64,000 nt of DNA from Saccharibacter floricola DSM 15669 (GCF_000378165.1 NZ_KB899344.1:1-64000); one strand, 5' to 3'; numbered from the stretch's first letter, positions 35,770 to 45,202 are shown. The notes: a model not told the origin generated them from the sequence alone. Translations and numbers: made by a program.

Positions 35770-35810
35770 AGCCATATTGCCTCGGAGAGGGGCAGGAGCG
35801 GCTTTACACT
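35763..35810. terminator. Stem-loop overlapping the flgN-like stop codon
   Basis: AGTGTAAAGCC (35763-35773) pairs perfectly with GGCTTTACACT (35800-35810), 11 bp with a 26-nt loop that can itself fold (GCCTC with GGGGC). The TAA stop lies inside the left arm. A second stem, GCTTCGT/ACGAAGC, is at 35823-35844, across the end of the convergent gene. These likely end transcription from both sides, although no T run follows. Confidence 0.45.
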
Positions 35811-35832
35811 GTTAAAAGAGGCGCTTCGTTAT

Positions 35833-36297
35833 TTACCACGAAGCTCCGGTAACGTGTTTGGGCTGGTTGGCGCCTGGATCAGCACTGGGTGCCCACGCTG
35901 TCCAGTCCCATGAAGCGCTGTTTTGCCGGTTTTCAGTCGCCATCTCAGCGGGGGTGAGAATGGTGCGTGTTAAACGACGGTTGAGCTTTGATGTATGGAT
36001 GAGCCTCTGATACGAGCTTTCATTGCCCATATAGACGCAGGTGCAGCTAATAGGGTCGGCAAAGAGGTAAATCTTTCCCCCGTCAGGGATAGGGCGGAAC
36101 GTCAATAAAGAGGGTGGAAGCTGGTTGAGCATCGTATAGCGTGCGGTTGTATCGGCTGCATGGGCGATGAACCCCGCGCGGGCGAGCTCTTGCCCATTGT
36201 CAAAATAAGTCTCTGCAGGAGAGGTGCAGCTCGCGAGTGTGGCTGCGCCTAGGCTCCCGATGGCTGCCCAAAAAGACCGGACGCGTGAAGCGTTCAT
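35833..36297 (-). CDS. Lipoprotein of unknown function
   Basis: Protein of 154 residues with signal peptide and lipobox LASC (Cys24). The mature part contains a CxC pair (ISCTCVYMGNESSYQRL, about 83-99) and ends in a Trp/Pro-rich segment. I do not recognise the family. Its ATG overlaps the stop of the upstream GT25-type gene as ATGA, so the two are translated together. An envelope role linked to a glycan is possible but unproven. Confidence 0.7.
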   Translation of the reverse strand: MNASRVRSFWAAIGSLGAATLASCTSPAETYFDNGQELARAGFIAHAADTTARYTMLNQLPPSLLTFRPIPDGGKIYLFADPISCTCVYMGNESSYQRLIHTSKLNRRLTRTILTPAEMATENRQNSASWDWTAWAPSADPGANQPKHVTGASW

Positions 36298-37040
36298 GAA
36301 GACGCTCCAGAGGCTAGATTGAGGCTACGTGCTTGGACGTTATCTGTCAGTACGAGAGGTGGCATGCAGGTATAGGCTTTAAGATCAGCATAATGTTGGT
36401 TCATGAGATGATCCACGCTGCTTGCCTGAAGGACTTTGCCCCCCATGCTCGGATAGGTCACGAGCGGTGAGGTAAAAGGCAGGCACCGTTTAATCAGCTC
36501 TACGGCTCCTTTGGGAGAGACTGAGTAGCCACAAATACCAAAGGTTTGGCGCAGGCGGAAAGGCAGTGTGGCCACGTCCATATGGCGAAACGTCTCAATA
36601 GCGCGGCGGACTTTTTCTTCTGAAAAACGCGCAACGCAATCTGTAATGCCGGGCAAAAGGTCGTAATGTAGAATGGTGTCGGAGTTATTGCCCCATAAAA
36701 TGATGTCCCAATCCTCTGGAAGAGAGCGGATAACGCGATCACTTTCTTCCTCAAAATTATGGCAGAGGAAGGCATCATCTTCAAAAATATGAGAGGGATG
36801 GCCGTATTTAGCCGTGGCGCCCCATAGTGAAACATGAGTCATGCCTGAGCCAATAGCGCCTTTGGTGAACTGGCAATGATGATCCACAAAACCTTGCTCG
36901 GCAGCCTGGGTGAGGTCTAATGTTGACCCATCAATGCCAGGAGCATGCAGAATGTCGGGTACATGCGCATTCACCCGGCGGAAGCGTTCAAGACGTTCTG
37001 GTGTACGCGCTAGGCTAATCACATATTTCTGCATTGGCAT
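36294..37040 (-). CDS. Glycosyltransferase family 25-type protein
   Basis: Protein of 248 residues with the layout of GT25 (LPS-type transferases). The N-terminal KYVISLARTPERLERF matches the family opening. A diverged acceptor-loop region (SGMTHVSLWG) is followed by the acidic metal motif IFEDDA (about residue 87). The C-terminal part (FGICGYSVSPKGAVELIKRC) matches the family's second half. It is the first of two coupled minus-strand genes. It may act on lipopolysaccharide or on a flagellar glycan; the location favours neither strictly. Confidence 0.75.
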   Translation of the reverse strand: MPMQKYVISLARTPERLERFRRVNAHVPDILHAPGIDGSTLDLTQAAEQGFVDHHCQFTKGAIGSGMTHVSLWGATAKYGHPSHIFEDDAFLCHNFEEESDRVIRSLPEDWDIILWGNNSDTILHYDLLPGITDCVARFSEEKVRRAIETFRHMDVATLPFRLRQTFGICGYSVSPKGAVELIKRCLPFTSPLVTYPSMGGKVLQASSVDHLMNQHYADLKAYTCMPPLVLTDNVQARSLNLASGASS

Positions 37041-37066
37041 TCCCGCACTGACTTTTGCAAGCGACG

Positions 37067-37101
37067 TTGCAATGTTTTTGTTACTATTTATAGTGTACTA
37101 T
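37067..37101 (+). promoter_or_regulatory. Candidate promoter with overlapping inverted repeats
   Basis: TTGCAA (37067-37072) is followed after 16 bp by TATAGT (37089-37094), a plausible promoter for the DUF1217-fliI group with a leader of about 125 nt. Overlapping it, ACTAT-TT-ATAGT-GT-ACTAT (37083-37101) gives two inverted pairs sharing one arm, which could be an operator. The region is divergent to the GT25-type gene. Confidence 0.35.
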
Positions 37102-37228
37102 GTGTCTCTAGCGATGTTCAATGGCTAAGGTTATTCTTCCCATGATGTGTGTTGAGGTGGAGAGTGCTTTGAGTGGTGGCCATACATCATGATGGTCGGC
37201 ATATGTCGTTACGTATTGGAGCAATGAT

Positions 37229-38074
37229 ATGAGTCTCAGTGGTCTTTCTCCCGTTGGTCAGTTTATCTATGCTCAGAAAAACGAGCTTTCGTCGGCGCAA
37301 ACCTATTTCAAAGAAAATAGAACGCTCCAGCGTAACGTTGATACGTTCCAGAAAAATGCCCCCAACATCACAACGACCAAACAGCTTATGGGGGACTATG
37401 CGTCCAACCAAGTTGTGCTTGGGGCGTATAATCTAAGCTCTATGGCGAACCAGACGGCATTGGAGCGTGATCTTCTGTCTCAAGACCCGGCGGATAAAAC
37501 ATCTGTTGCGGGGAAGTCTGGCAATGCAAGTTGGCTTTCTTTCGCTGATGCATTTTCTACCCTTGGTAAGGGGAAGGGCACAGCTGATGCGACGCCTTTT
37601 ACCAGTGAGTCGGTCGATTTGACGACAAAGGCTTATCAGCTTCAGCAATATGAAACGAGTGATTCTCTGCAGAAGAATGGCGTGGGGGATGCGCTGTATT
37701 TCTCACGCAAAATGCAGGGTGGGAAGATTAAAACTGTTGACCAGCTGATGTCTGATAAAACCTTGTTAAAAGTTGCTGAGGTTGTCAGCGGTTATGAGCC
37801 AGACCAGTTCGGTGCGCTCGACTTCTCTCAGCAGAAGCGTATCATCACGAACAAGGTTGACCTCTCCAAACTGCAGACGCCGGATCAGATCAATCGCTAT
37901 GCGCAGCGTTACTTGGCGCAACTTCAGATCCATCCTGAATATAACAAACAGGACAAACCTGCGACGATGATGGATCTGTTTGGTGGCAGCGATGATGGTG
38001 ATAGCGTGCTTTCGCTCTTTGGCGATACGTCCGGTAACAGTGATTATGGCTCTCAGCTCGCCAGTCTTTTTTAA
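37229..38074 (+). CDS. DUF1217-family flagellar protein
   Basis: Protein of 281 residues that fits DUF1217, a family found only in alphaproteobacterial flagellar clusters. Typical features are an N-terminal helix with FKENRTLQRNVDTFQKNAPN, a DLLSQDP segment, and the repeated helical stretch PDQFGALDFSQQKRIITNKVDL. There is no signal peptide. The biochemical role is not established; placement at the head of a group with fliI, fliJ, motB, motA, fliK and flgD points to flagellar assembly. SD-like GGAG precedes the ATG. Confidence 0.75.
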   Translation: MSLSGLSPVGQFIYAQKNELSSAQTYFKENRTLQRNVDTFQKNAPNITTTKQLMGDYASNQVVLGAYNLSSMANQTALERDLLSQDPADKTSVAGKSGNASWLSFADAFSTLGKGKGTADATPFTSESVDLTTKAYQLQQYETSDSLQKNGVGDALYFSRKMQGGKIKTVDQLMSDKTLLKVAEVVSGYEPDQFGALDFSQQKRIITNKVDLSKLQTPDQINRYAQRYLAQLQIHPEYNKQDKPATMMDLFGGSDDGDSVLSLFGDTSGNSDYGSQLASLF

Positions 38075-38159
38075 AAGAGGTCTCCCGTCGAGCCGTTAAA
38101 GAATGGTATGGGCCCAAGCAAGGGCCTTTTAACGGATCGATTGTAAAGGAAGAGTTCAG

Positions 38160-39665
38160 GTGCAGACTCCCCCCACGTCCCCTTCTCCTTCGCTGGAAGA
38201 GGTTAAGCACGCTGTGCAGGCAGCACGGGAGGAGGCGGCTGCCTATAGTGGTCGTGCTCAAGAGGCGTGGCGCTCCATGTCTTCTTTGATAGCGCCGTCC
38301 CGTGAGAGCGTACCTATTGGTGTGTTAGAAGGGGAAGTGTTGGATATTTCCGGGCTTTCTGCTTCTGTCAGCGGGATGCGGGACTTCACGGGTATTGGGG
38401 ATCGTGTCGTCATTAAGGCCCTTGATGGTCGCGATATTATGGCTGAGGTCGTTGCCTTTAAGCAGCATTGCGCGATTGTGATGCCCTACGGGTCGATGGA
38501 AGGTATCGGTGCGGGCTGCAAGGTATCGTTCTCACTTTATGACCGCCAGCAACGCCAGAAGTTATCCGGCGGTGTGTTGCAGGTTAATGCGTCTTGGGTG
38601 GGGCGGGTTATAGACCCAACAGGCCGACCGATAGACGGGAAAGGGTCTCTTTTGCCGGGTGGAGAGGTGCAAAAGCTGCATGCATCGCCACCAGAAGCGG
38701 CGACAAGGGCGCGCCTTGGCCCACGGATTGACCTTGGTGTTAAAGCGATGAATCTCTTCACAACATGCCGTGAGGGGCAACGATTAGGGCTTTTTGCAGG
38801 GTCTGGTGTGGGGAAGTCCACCCTCTTGGGCATGCTGGTACGCAGTACCGAGTGCGATGTAGCGGTGATCTCACTGGTCGGGGAACGAGGCCGTGAGGTG
38901 CGTGAGTTCATCGAGGATGATCTGGGCCCAGACGGTATGGCGAAGTCTGTCGTGGTGGTGGCAACGTCGGATACGTCGGCACTTATGCGGCGAGAGGCGG
39001 CTTATTCGGCCTTGGCTGCTGCGGAGTATTTTCGCGACCAAGGGAAGTCTGTGCTGCTTCTGATGGATAGTGTGACGCGTTTTTGCCAAGCTTTGCGCGA
39101 GATTGGTCTTTCTGCAGGGGAACCTCCTGCGACGCGCGGGTATCCTCCTAGCGTTTTTTCAACATTGCCACGTTTGCTAGAGCGCGCGGGGCCGGGGCCT
39201 TTGCAAAAAAATGGCCAAGCTGGGCAGATCACGGCTGTGTTCTCCGTTCTTGTGGAGGGAGATGACCAAAATGAGCCCGTGGCCGATGCGGTGCGCGGCA
39301 TTTTAGATGGTCATATCGTTATGGCGCGTGATATCGCGGAAGCTGGACGTTATCCTGCGATTGATGTGCTCAAATCTTTATCGCGTTCTGTGCCGGGATG
39401 TTTATCTTCTGATGAGAATGCGCTTGTTCAAAAGGCGCGGCGTATTCTGGCCACATGGGGTGATGTCAAAGATCTGGTGCGTTTAGGGGCGTATAAACAG
39501 GGAGCAGACCCCAGTGCTGATGAGGCTGTGCAGCTTGGGCCTGCGATTGAGCAGCTTATCACCCAGCGAAAAGGGGAAACGATGGGTTTGGAAGATTGCT
39601 TCCAGGCGTTAAAGCATGTGCTGGAAACTGGCGAGAGTGGCGAGGTTGTGCCGCAGGCTTCATAA
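38160..39665 (+). CDS. fliI: Flagellar export ATPase FliI
   Basis: F1-beta-like ATPase of 501 residues that powers unloading of export substrates. Walker A is GLFAGSGVGKST and Walker B is VLLLMDSVTRF. Also present are LVGERGREVREFIEDDLG and the conserved RGYPPSVFSTLPRLLERAG. The N-terminal 50 residues are an Ala/Glu-rich FliH-binding lead. It starts with GTG 38160 after a GGAAGAG ribosome site. fliJ follows after 16 bp. Confidence 0.96.
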   Translation: MQTPPTSPSPSLEEVKHAVQAAREEAAAYSGRAQEAWRSMSSLIAPSRESVPIGVLEGEVLDISGLSASVSGMRDFTGIGDRVVIKALDGRDIMAEVVAFKQHCAIVMPYGSMEGIGAGCKVSFSLYDRQQRQKLSGGVLQVNASWVGRVIDPTGRPIDGKGSLLPGGEVQKLHASPPEAATRARLGPRIDLGVKAMNLFTTCREGQRLGLFAGSGVGKSTLLGMLVRSTECDVAVISLVGERGREVREFIEDDLGPDGMAKSVVVVATSDTSALMRREAAYSALAAAEYFRDQGKSVLLLMDSVTRFCQALREIGLSAGEPPATRGYPPSVFSTLPRLLERAGPGPLQKNGQAGQITAVFSVLVEGDDQNEPVADAVRGILDGHIVMARDIAEAGRYPAIDVLKSLSRSVPGCLSSDENALVQKARRILATWGDVKDLVRLGAYKQGADPSADEAVQLGPAIEQLITQRKGETMGLEDCFQALKHVLETGESGEVVPQAS

Positions 39666-39681
39666 GCGAGGAGAATAGACC

Positions 39682-40149
39682 GTGAGTGCTGCACGTTTGA
39701 AGGCCCTTCATTCACTCGAAAAGCTGCAAGACTTAGAAGCCGATGAAGCGAGAGCCCATCTTGCGCGATGCGTGCAGGATGAGGAGCTTATTGAAGCGGC
39801 TATTGAACGGATTGAAAAAGACATTGTGTCTAATAAGCTTTTCGCTTTTGAGGGAGAAAGCGATGAAAATCGAAAATTGGACTTACAACGCTCTTATAGA
39901 GAGTGGCTCCCGCTAGCGCGTCGGCAGATTGAAGAGAAAAATAACGCCCTACAAGAAGCGCATCGTCACACAGAAATGGCGCGTGAAGCGATGGTGAAAA
40001 CCAATACCGCGCTTGAGGCGACAGGAAAATTGATAAAAGAGATCAATGCAGAACTCGACATGGAACGCCAACGCAAAGAACAAGCGGATATTGATGATAT
40101 TGCGCGTACAACCTTCATTCGACGGCATTTGGAGCAGACGTTTTTTTGA
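39682..40149 (+). CDS. fliJ: Flagellar export protein FliJ
   Basis: Coiled-coil protein of 155 residues that couples FliI to FlhA and escorts free chaperones. Almost the whole length is charged heptad-type helix, with the conserved Leu-Lys-rich start (RLKALHSLEKLQDLEADEARA). GTG 39682 has AGGAG 8 nt upstream. The call rests on its position after fliI and on helix pattern. Confidence 0.85.
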   Translation: MSAARLKALHSLEKLQDLEADEARAHLARCVQDEELIEAAIERIEKDIVSNKLFAFEGESDENRKLDLQRSYREWLPLARRQIEEKNNALQEAHRHTEMAREAMVKTNTALEATGKLIKEINAELDMERQRKEQADIDDIARTTFIRRHLEQTFF

Positions 40150-40329
40150 TTTTTTACCTCTCTGCGCCTAAAGGTATTTAATAGAGCGAGCAGAGATAAT
40201 ATCTTAAGGTTTCGATGTGAGCTCTTGAGAAAGCGCTCTATGACCGGTATCGAGGGCGTGATGCTCATTAAGCAGATGGTTGCGCGTCCCTACCATCAAT
40301 TTTTACAACAGCTTTAGCCAAGGAACGTC

Positions 40330-41103
40330 ATGGAACAGACAGTCAATACGCCTCCGGGCAAGATACTTCTTGCTACTCCATGCTTTGGCGGTATGGTCAC
40401 GACGGAGTATATGCTTTCCGTTATTGGATATGCGTCGGGTGGGCAAAGTATTCCCATGACGATTATGCATATTGGTGATGATGCGATGATCACGCGTGCA
40501 CGGAATACATTACTCGCGAATTTTTTCTTTAAATCAGATTGTACGCATATTCTTTTTGTTGATGCCGATATTGGTTTTCATGCGGATGCCCCAACTCGGC
40601 TCTTTGAATCAGGCAAGGACGTAGTCGGGGGGCTTTACCCGTTGCGTGACCGTTTTTGGGACGCCAAAACCAAAGAGAACATCCTTGCTGGGGAACGGCA
40701 GCAGACAGCGTCTTTGCGCTATGTGGGTGAAACAGCCCAAATGCATACGAGCCTAGAAAAGGGCCCGCTTGTAGAAAGTAACTATGCGGGAACCGGTTTT
40801 CTTATGGTGAGCCGGAAAGCTGTGGAACGCATGATCAAAGCGTATCCAGAAACGGAGTATAAGCGTATTGATGCGCCTAATGATGGCAGTGGTATTCGGA
40901 GTTTTGCCCTGTTTGATGGGAGTATTGACCCTGAAACAGGCACGTATTTAAGCGAGGACTACACGTTCTGTAAGCGTTGGCGTGATATAGGGGGTGAGGT
41001 CTGGCTGGATACTTCGCTCGAGTTGACCCATGCCGGGCGTGCGTCCTTTACGGGGACGCCTTCGGTTCGTCTTGGCATTGCTCATAACCGCCTGAAGACT
41101 TAA
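40330..41103 (+). CDS. GT-A fold glycosyltransferase-like protein
   Basis: Protein of 257 residues with a nucleotide-sugar transferase pattern. The opening KILLATPCFGGMVTTEYMLS is followed by ITRARNTLLANFFF and then the DxD-type motif HILFVDADIGF (about 75-85). A late acidic motif, YLSEDYTFCKRWRD, and a conserved Trp-Asp (EVWLDTSLELTHAG) complete the domain. It resembles Anp1-like GT-A transferases, but I am not sure of the family. It sits between fliJ (180-bp gap) and motB (51-bp gap), an odd place for an LPS enzyme, so a role in flagellar glycosylation is a reasonable guess. Confidence 0.65.
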   Translation: MEQTVNTPPGKILLATPCFGGMVTTEYMLSVIGYASGGQSIPMTIMHIGDDAMITRARNTLLANFFFKSDCTHILFVDADIGFHADAPTRLFESGKDVVGGLYPLRDRFWDAKTKENILAGERQQTASLRYVGETAQMHTSLEKGPLVESNYAGTGFLMVSRKAVERMIKAYPETEYKRIDAPNDGSGIRSFALFDGSIDPETGTYLSEDYTFCKRWRDIGGEVWLDTSLELTHAGRASFTGTPSVRLGIAHNRLKT

Positions 41104-41154
41104 TGGCCCTCGGGGCAATGTGCCAGAGACTGTTGATGGAACGATACCGCAAAT

Positions 41155-42282
41155 ATGGCTGATAAAAACAACTCCCCAATCATTATCAAGCGGGAAGAAG
41201 GGGGTGGGGGTGGCCATCATGGTGGTGCATGGAAGGTCGCTTATGCGGACTTTATGACGGCAATGATGGCGTTCTTTTTGCTGATGTGGCTTCTGAATGT
41301 GACGACTGATGAACAACGGCGCGGGATTGCGCTGTTCTTCAATCCGATGGCTGATAAGTCCGGTACAGCCAGTTTTGCACAGTCGATTCAGAAAACCTCT
41401 CCGGTATCGTCGCCATCCTCTGCCGTGAAGGATTCCGATCATGAGCCGAATGATGAGCAAGGCAAGGAAGAGAGCAAGGCAGAGGGGAAAGAAGAGACCA
41501 AAGCGACGGAGCATGAACAACATGGTGTAGAGAACTCAACCTCTATGGGGATGAGTATTTTACCGTCGGCGACGAACAGTTTTTCCCAAGGGATTAAAGC
41601 TGATGTCCCACCACAGCCTCCCGCAGTCATCCCTTTAGGCGGCCCGCAAAGTGGAGCGTCGCAGAAAGAGGGACAAGTGGGGCAGGGAAATGCAGACCGT
41701 GTTGAGCAAACGGCCGATGAAAATCGTAAGCTGCAAGAGATGGTTCAACAGCTGCAAGAAGAAGTGAAGAAAAACGATTCTCTTACTGACCATCAAAAGA
41801 ATCTATCGTTTAAGGTGGGGTCAGACGAAATCCGTATTGAGATGCAGGATACTGAGCATCAGTCTATGTTTAATACGGGAGCCATTGCACCTAATAAAGC
41901 CGGCGTAGCGATGCTGACAGAGATCGCGAAATGGCTTTCTACATTGCCTGAAAATATTTCTATTATTGGCAAAACGGATGGGGTTCCCTATCATACGCGT
42001 AAATCTGCAAGCAATGGAGCCTTATCAAACTGGACATTATCAGCTATGCGCGCTGATAAAGCTCGGGAAGTGCTCGTGCGAGCAGGCTACCCAGACCGTA
42101 AGATTGAAAGTGTTACGGGGCAAGCCGATAGGAATTTAACGGTGCCATCACAGCCTGAAGCGGCGGAAAACCGCAGGATTGTTTTGGTTATTCATCGGCG
42201 TTATCCGCTGCCGGCCTCCTTTGCGTCAGCATCTCCACAGCCAAGCGGTGATGGAGCGACACAGGGTGCTGCGCATAAATGA
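41155..42282 (+). CDS. motB: Stator protein MotB
   Basis: Stator subunit of 375 residues that anchors the motor to peptidoglycan. It has a basic Gly/His-rich start, one membrane segment with the proton-binding Asp32 (VAYADFMTAMMAFFLLMW), a long charged linker (about 75-215) and a C-terminal OmpA-like domain (about 225-340, with ISIIGKTDG and RADKAREVLVRAG). The membrane motif is of the proton-driven MotB type. It precedes motA, the reverse of the common motA-motB order. Confidence 0.95.
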   Translation: MADKNNSPIIIKREEGGGGGHHGGAWKVAYADFMTAMMAFFLLMWLLNVTTDEQRRGIALFFNPMADKSGTASFAQSIQKTSPVSSPSSAVKDSDHEPNDEQGKEESKAEGKEETKATEHEQHGVENSTSMGMSILPSATNSFSQGIKADVPPQPPAVIPLGGPQSGASQKEGQVGQGNADRVEQTADENRKLQEMVQQLQEEVKKNDSLTDHQKNLSFKVGSDEIRIEMQDTEHQSMFNTGAIAPNKAGVAMLTEIAKWLSTLPENISIIGKTDGVPYHTRKSASNGALSNWTLSAMRADKAREVLVRAGYPDRKIESVTGQADRNLTVPSQPEAAENRRIVLVIHRRYPLPASFASASPQPSGDGATQGAAHK

Positions 42283-42358
42283 TTGACGGTGCATAACGCG
42301 GTTGTGCACTAATGAGAGTGAGCGCTTGAGCGCGTGCTTTGAAAGGGATGGTATCGAG

Positions 42359-43222
42359 ATGCTGTTTATCGGTGGCCTTGTTTTTGCGCTTTTATGTGTT
42401 TTTGGCTCCTTTGCAGCATCAGGGGGGGCCTTGGCTCCCTTGTTTGCGTCAATGCCATTTGAGTTGTTAACCATTCTTGGGGCAGCTATTGGCGTTTTCA
42501 TCATGTCCAATAGTATTGCAGCGTTAAAAGAGCTCCCTAAGAACCTGAAGCTTGTTCTAAAAGGAACACGCTATAGTAAACAAAACTATCTTGATCTTCT
42601 GGCTTTACTCTATCGTCTTTTACGGCAAGCTAATACCAAGGGGATGGTTTCGCTCGAGAATGACTTTGAAACCCCTATGGAAAGCACTATCTTTGCGGAA
42701 ACCCCAACGGTTCAAAATGACGCGCATACGCGTGATCTGATTTGTGACTATTTGCGTCTTATCAGTATGAATTTGGATGAAGGCTATCAACTTGATGAGG
42801 TGATGACCCGTGAGTTGAAGAAGCGTTTGCATGAAGAGCTTCATATGGCTGAAAGCTTGCAAAGCCTTTCCGATGCACTTCCTGCTCTGGGAATTGTTGC
42901 GGCCGTGTTGGGGGTGATCAAAACCATGGCTGCCATTAGCAAGCCACCTGCTGTGCTGGGTGAGATGATTGGTGGCGCCCTTGTGGGAACTTTCTTGGGT
43001 GTGTTGCTTGCCTATGGTGTGGTGGCTCCGCTTTCAGCAAAGATGAAAACAGTGGTCACAACGGATAGTAAGTATTATGATATCATCCGAACAGTGTTGG
43101 TGGCTTTTGTACAGGGACAGCCACCGCAGGTTTGTGTTGAGCTAGGCCGTAAGGAAATCCCAGAAGAATTTATGCCTGGCTTTTCCGAAGTGGATGCAAT
43201 GGTTGCAGATCTTACGCGCTAA
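42359..43222 (+). CDS. motA: Stator protein MotA
   Basis: Stator subunit of 287 residues with four membrane segments and a large cytoplasmic loop. Recognisable parts are the N-terminal GASIG-like stretch (LGAAIGVFIMSNSIAALK), LLALLYRLLRQANTKGMVSLE in the loop, and the C-terminal pair of segments (DALPALGIVAAVLGVIKTM and ALVGTFLGVLLAYGVV). It is closest in type to the enterobacterial long form. ATG 42359 is preceded by GAAAGGGA; the frame opens at 42302 without a start site. Confidence 0.95.
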   Translation: MLFIGGLVFALLCVFGSFAASGGALAPLFASMPFELLTILGAAIGVFIMSNSIAALKELPKNLKLVLKGTRYSKQNYLDLLALLYRLLRQANTKGMVSLENDFETPMESTIFAETPTVQNDAHTRDLICDYLRLISMNLDEGYQLDEVMTRELKKRLHEELHMAESLQSLSDALPALGIVAAVLGVIKTMAAISKPPAVLGEMIGGALVGTFLGVLLAYGVVAPLSAKMKTVVTTDSKYYDIIRTVLVAFVQGQPPQVCVELGRKEIPEEFMPGFSEVDAMVADLTR

Positions 43223-43285
43223 GACTTCTGAGAGGGTAGTCATGGGACGTCAGAGTGATGGTTATGCCAAGAAGGACTTGGTACA

Positions 43286-45184
43286 ATGATCTCGATCTCT
43301 CTTCTTAAGGCGGTCGGTCGTCGCGAGGGGGCACCTGTGGTCGAGGGACGTGGCCGAAAAGGGCTCCCCTCAGCAACAACTGTAACCCCACCGACGAAAT
43401 CGACCTTTTCGGTGCTCTTAGATGAGTATAAGCGTCAGGCTCGAGAGGGGGCTGACCGCGTCAATGCGTCGCAGCAGCACGAGACGTCCTCAAAACCCAA
43501 GGTTGTATCTTCGTCGCAAGACTCGAAGCAGGATAAAGCCCAAGACGCAGATCAGTCAGATGGCATGTCTGCAAGCGTGAAGGACGCTTCTGCTGCTCAG
43601 CAAGAAGCACATGATACAGCAGAGATACAGAATACGCCGAAGAAAGAAGAAAAAGCCTCTTCCACATCGGACAAAGATACTACAGCCAAAAAAGCTGAAG
43701 ATGGCGACGATGCGCAAAGCGACCAAGCATGGGGGCTTTTATCCTCCATACTCAATCAGCCTGAGATGGCGCAGATGCTGCAAGCACGTTCGTCTCAAGA
43801 TGGAGAGGCCGGGTTGTCGGCAAAGACGTCAATGCAGGCGGGGGGCAAGATGGAGCTTCCTGATGCGATGGGAAAAGCACCTCAGCAACCTATGGAGGGA
43901 GATAAAGCCCTTGCATCTATGGTGAAAATAGCATCGTCGCCAGAAGAGCAAAAAGGCACGGGGGCGTCTGCGGTTTCTACCGCGACTATGGCAGCAGGAT
44001 CTCAGTCAGTTTCAGCAGCAGCGCAGGCACAATCACCCAATGATGCTCATCCTATAGCAGCTTCGTCGCCTTCTGTGATGCAAGCTGGCAGTGTTTCTTC
44101 TGTTGCTCTGCCTGGGAATGTGCAGATTTCTGATATTTCGGTGACACGGGGGCCCTCCTCTGCTTCGTCAGAACACTCGGACGCAGCACACCATCAAGAG
44201 ATGAGTGTGGATGGGGAGTCATACCTCAATGTGAAGGCAGAAACGCTCTATACAACGCCATCTACTCAAGCCTCTGCTACGGCCGAACAAAATCTTGCTA
44301 AGTCGTCGGACACGATGCGCCAAGGCAGTGAGAATGGGGCCGCGGAGAAAGGGGATCAGGAAGGGCTGGGACTTGCAACGATTGATACAGCACGCTCAAA
44401 TCCTGTTAATGCGTTGCAAAATGCGCCATCTCAAGGGGCCTTGTCTGATGATGGAGGGCATGGGGGTCAAAATAATCAGGACAGTCTTTTAGCGTCTGGT
44501 GGGGCAGAGCAAGAGGGGCAGGCTAAGGCGGATAGTGCGTCGTCTTCAGGAATATCGACAACCTTCCAAACGATGATAAATGCAGGGAATGCCCATCATA
44601 GCGGGGACGTGACGGCCCAAAAGGCTGATACGGCAGGTTTAGCAACCCGTGCTGATGAAGGAGATACGGGGGCTGATACGCATTCATCGATTGCCGCTTT
44701 AGCACAGAAGCAGGTGTCTCATTCGTCGTCTAAGCTTGAGATGACGGTAAAAACGGCGGATGCGGCGTCTGTTCGGGTGCAGGTGACGCGTTTGCCCGAT
44801 GGCGTGGCGGAGGTTGCGCTTCAGGGAGCGGATGACGCGACGACGAAAGCGTTGACCAAAAGCCATCATGAACTTCTTGAGCAGCTTAATGCTGCGGGAA
44901 TTCACTCAACTTCTGTGAAAATTGAGGTGCTCCCGGCTGAATTAGGTGGTATGAACGGTGATCAAGCTCAAGATCATTTGGGACAGAATCCTTCTTTTGG
45001 TGGCCAGTTTGGCCAAGGGGGAGGCGCCTCACAAGAAGGGCAACGCCAGAATTATGACGGTGTGAGCTCTGTTTTAGCATCCAGAGATGAGGATGTTGGG
45101 CCTGTTGCGGAGGCTGAAAACATCGCGTCTCATCGTAGAACGTTACCCGCTGCGTCGAGCAGTAGTTTGAACATTTCGGTCTGA
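43286..45184 (+). CDS. fliK: Hook-length control protein FliK
   Basis: Secreted molecular ruler of 632 residues. About 480 residues are low-complexity Ser/Ala/Gln/Asp sequence. The C-terminal specificity-switch domain (about 485-560) is recognisable in LEMTVKTADAASVRVQVTRL and LLEQLNAAGIHSTSVKIEVL. A Gln/Gly-rich tail follows. AAGGA precedes the ATG. It sits before flgD, as in many flagellar groups. The long linker suggests a long hook ruler, but length cannot be inferred exactly. Confidence 0.85.
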   Translation: MISISLLKAVGRREGAPVVEGRGRKGLPSATTVTPPTKSTFSVLLDEYKRQAREGADRVNASQQHETSSKPKVVSSSQDSKQDKAQDADQSDGMSASVKDASAAQQEAHDTAEIQNTPKKEEKASSTSDKDTTAKKAEDGDDAQSDQAWGLLSSILNQPEMAQMLQARSSQDGEAGLSAKTSMQAGGKMELPDAMGKAPQQPMEGDKALASMVKIASSPEEQKGTGASAVSTATMAAGSQSVSAAAQAQSPNDAHPIAASSPSVMQAGSVSSVALPGNVQISDISVTRGPSSASSEHSDAAHHQEMSVDGESYLNVKAETLYTTPSTQASATAEQNLAKSSDTMRQGSENGAAEKGDQEGLGLATIDTARSNPVNALQNAPSQGALSDDGGHGGQNNQDSLLASGGAEQEGQAKADSASSSGISTTFQTMINAGNAHHSGDVTAQKADTAGLATRADEGDTGADTHSSIAALAQKQVSHSSSKLEMTVKTADAASVRVQVTRLPDGVAEVALQGADDATTKALTKSHHELLEQLNAAGIHSTSVKIEVLPAELGGMNGDQAQDHLGQNPSFGGQFGQGGGASQEGQRQNYDGVSSVLASRDEDVGPVAEAENIASHRRTLPAASSSSLNISV

Positions 45185-45202
45185 CCTGAAGGGGAAGTAT
45201 CC

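Noticed and set aside
40948-41523. 191-codon open frame on the minus strand across the GT-A type gene and motB
   Set aside because: It spans two well-supported plus-strand genes and has no recognisable protein features.
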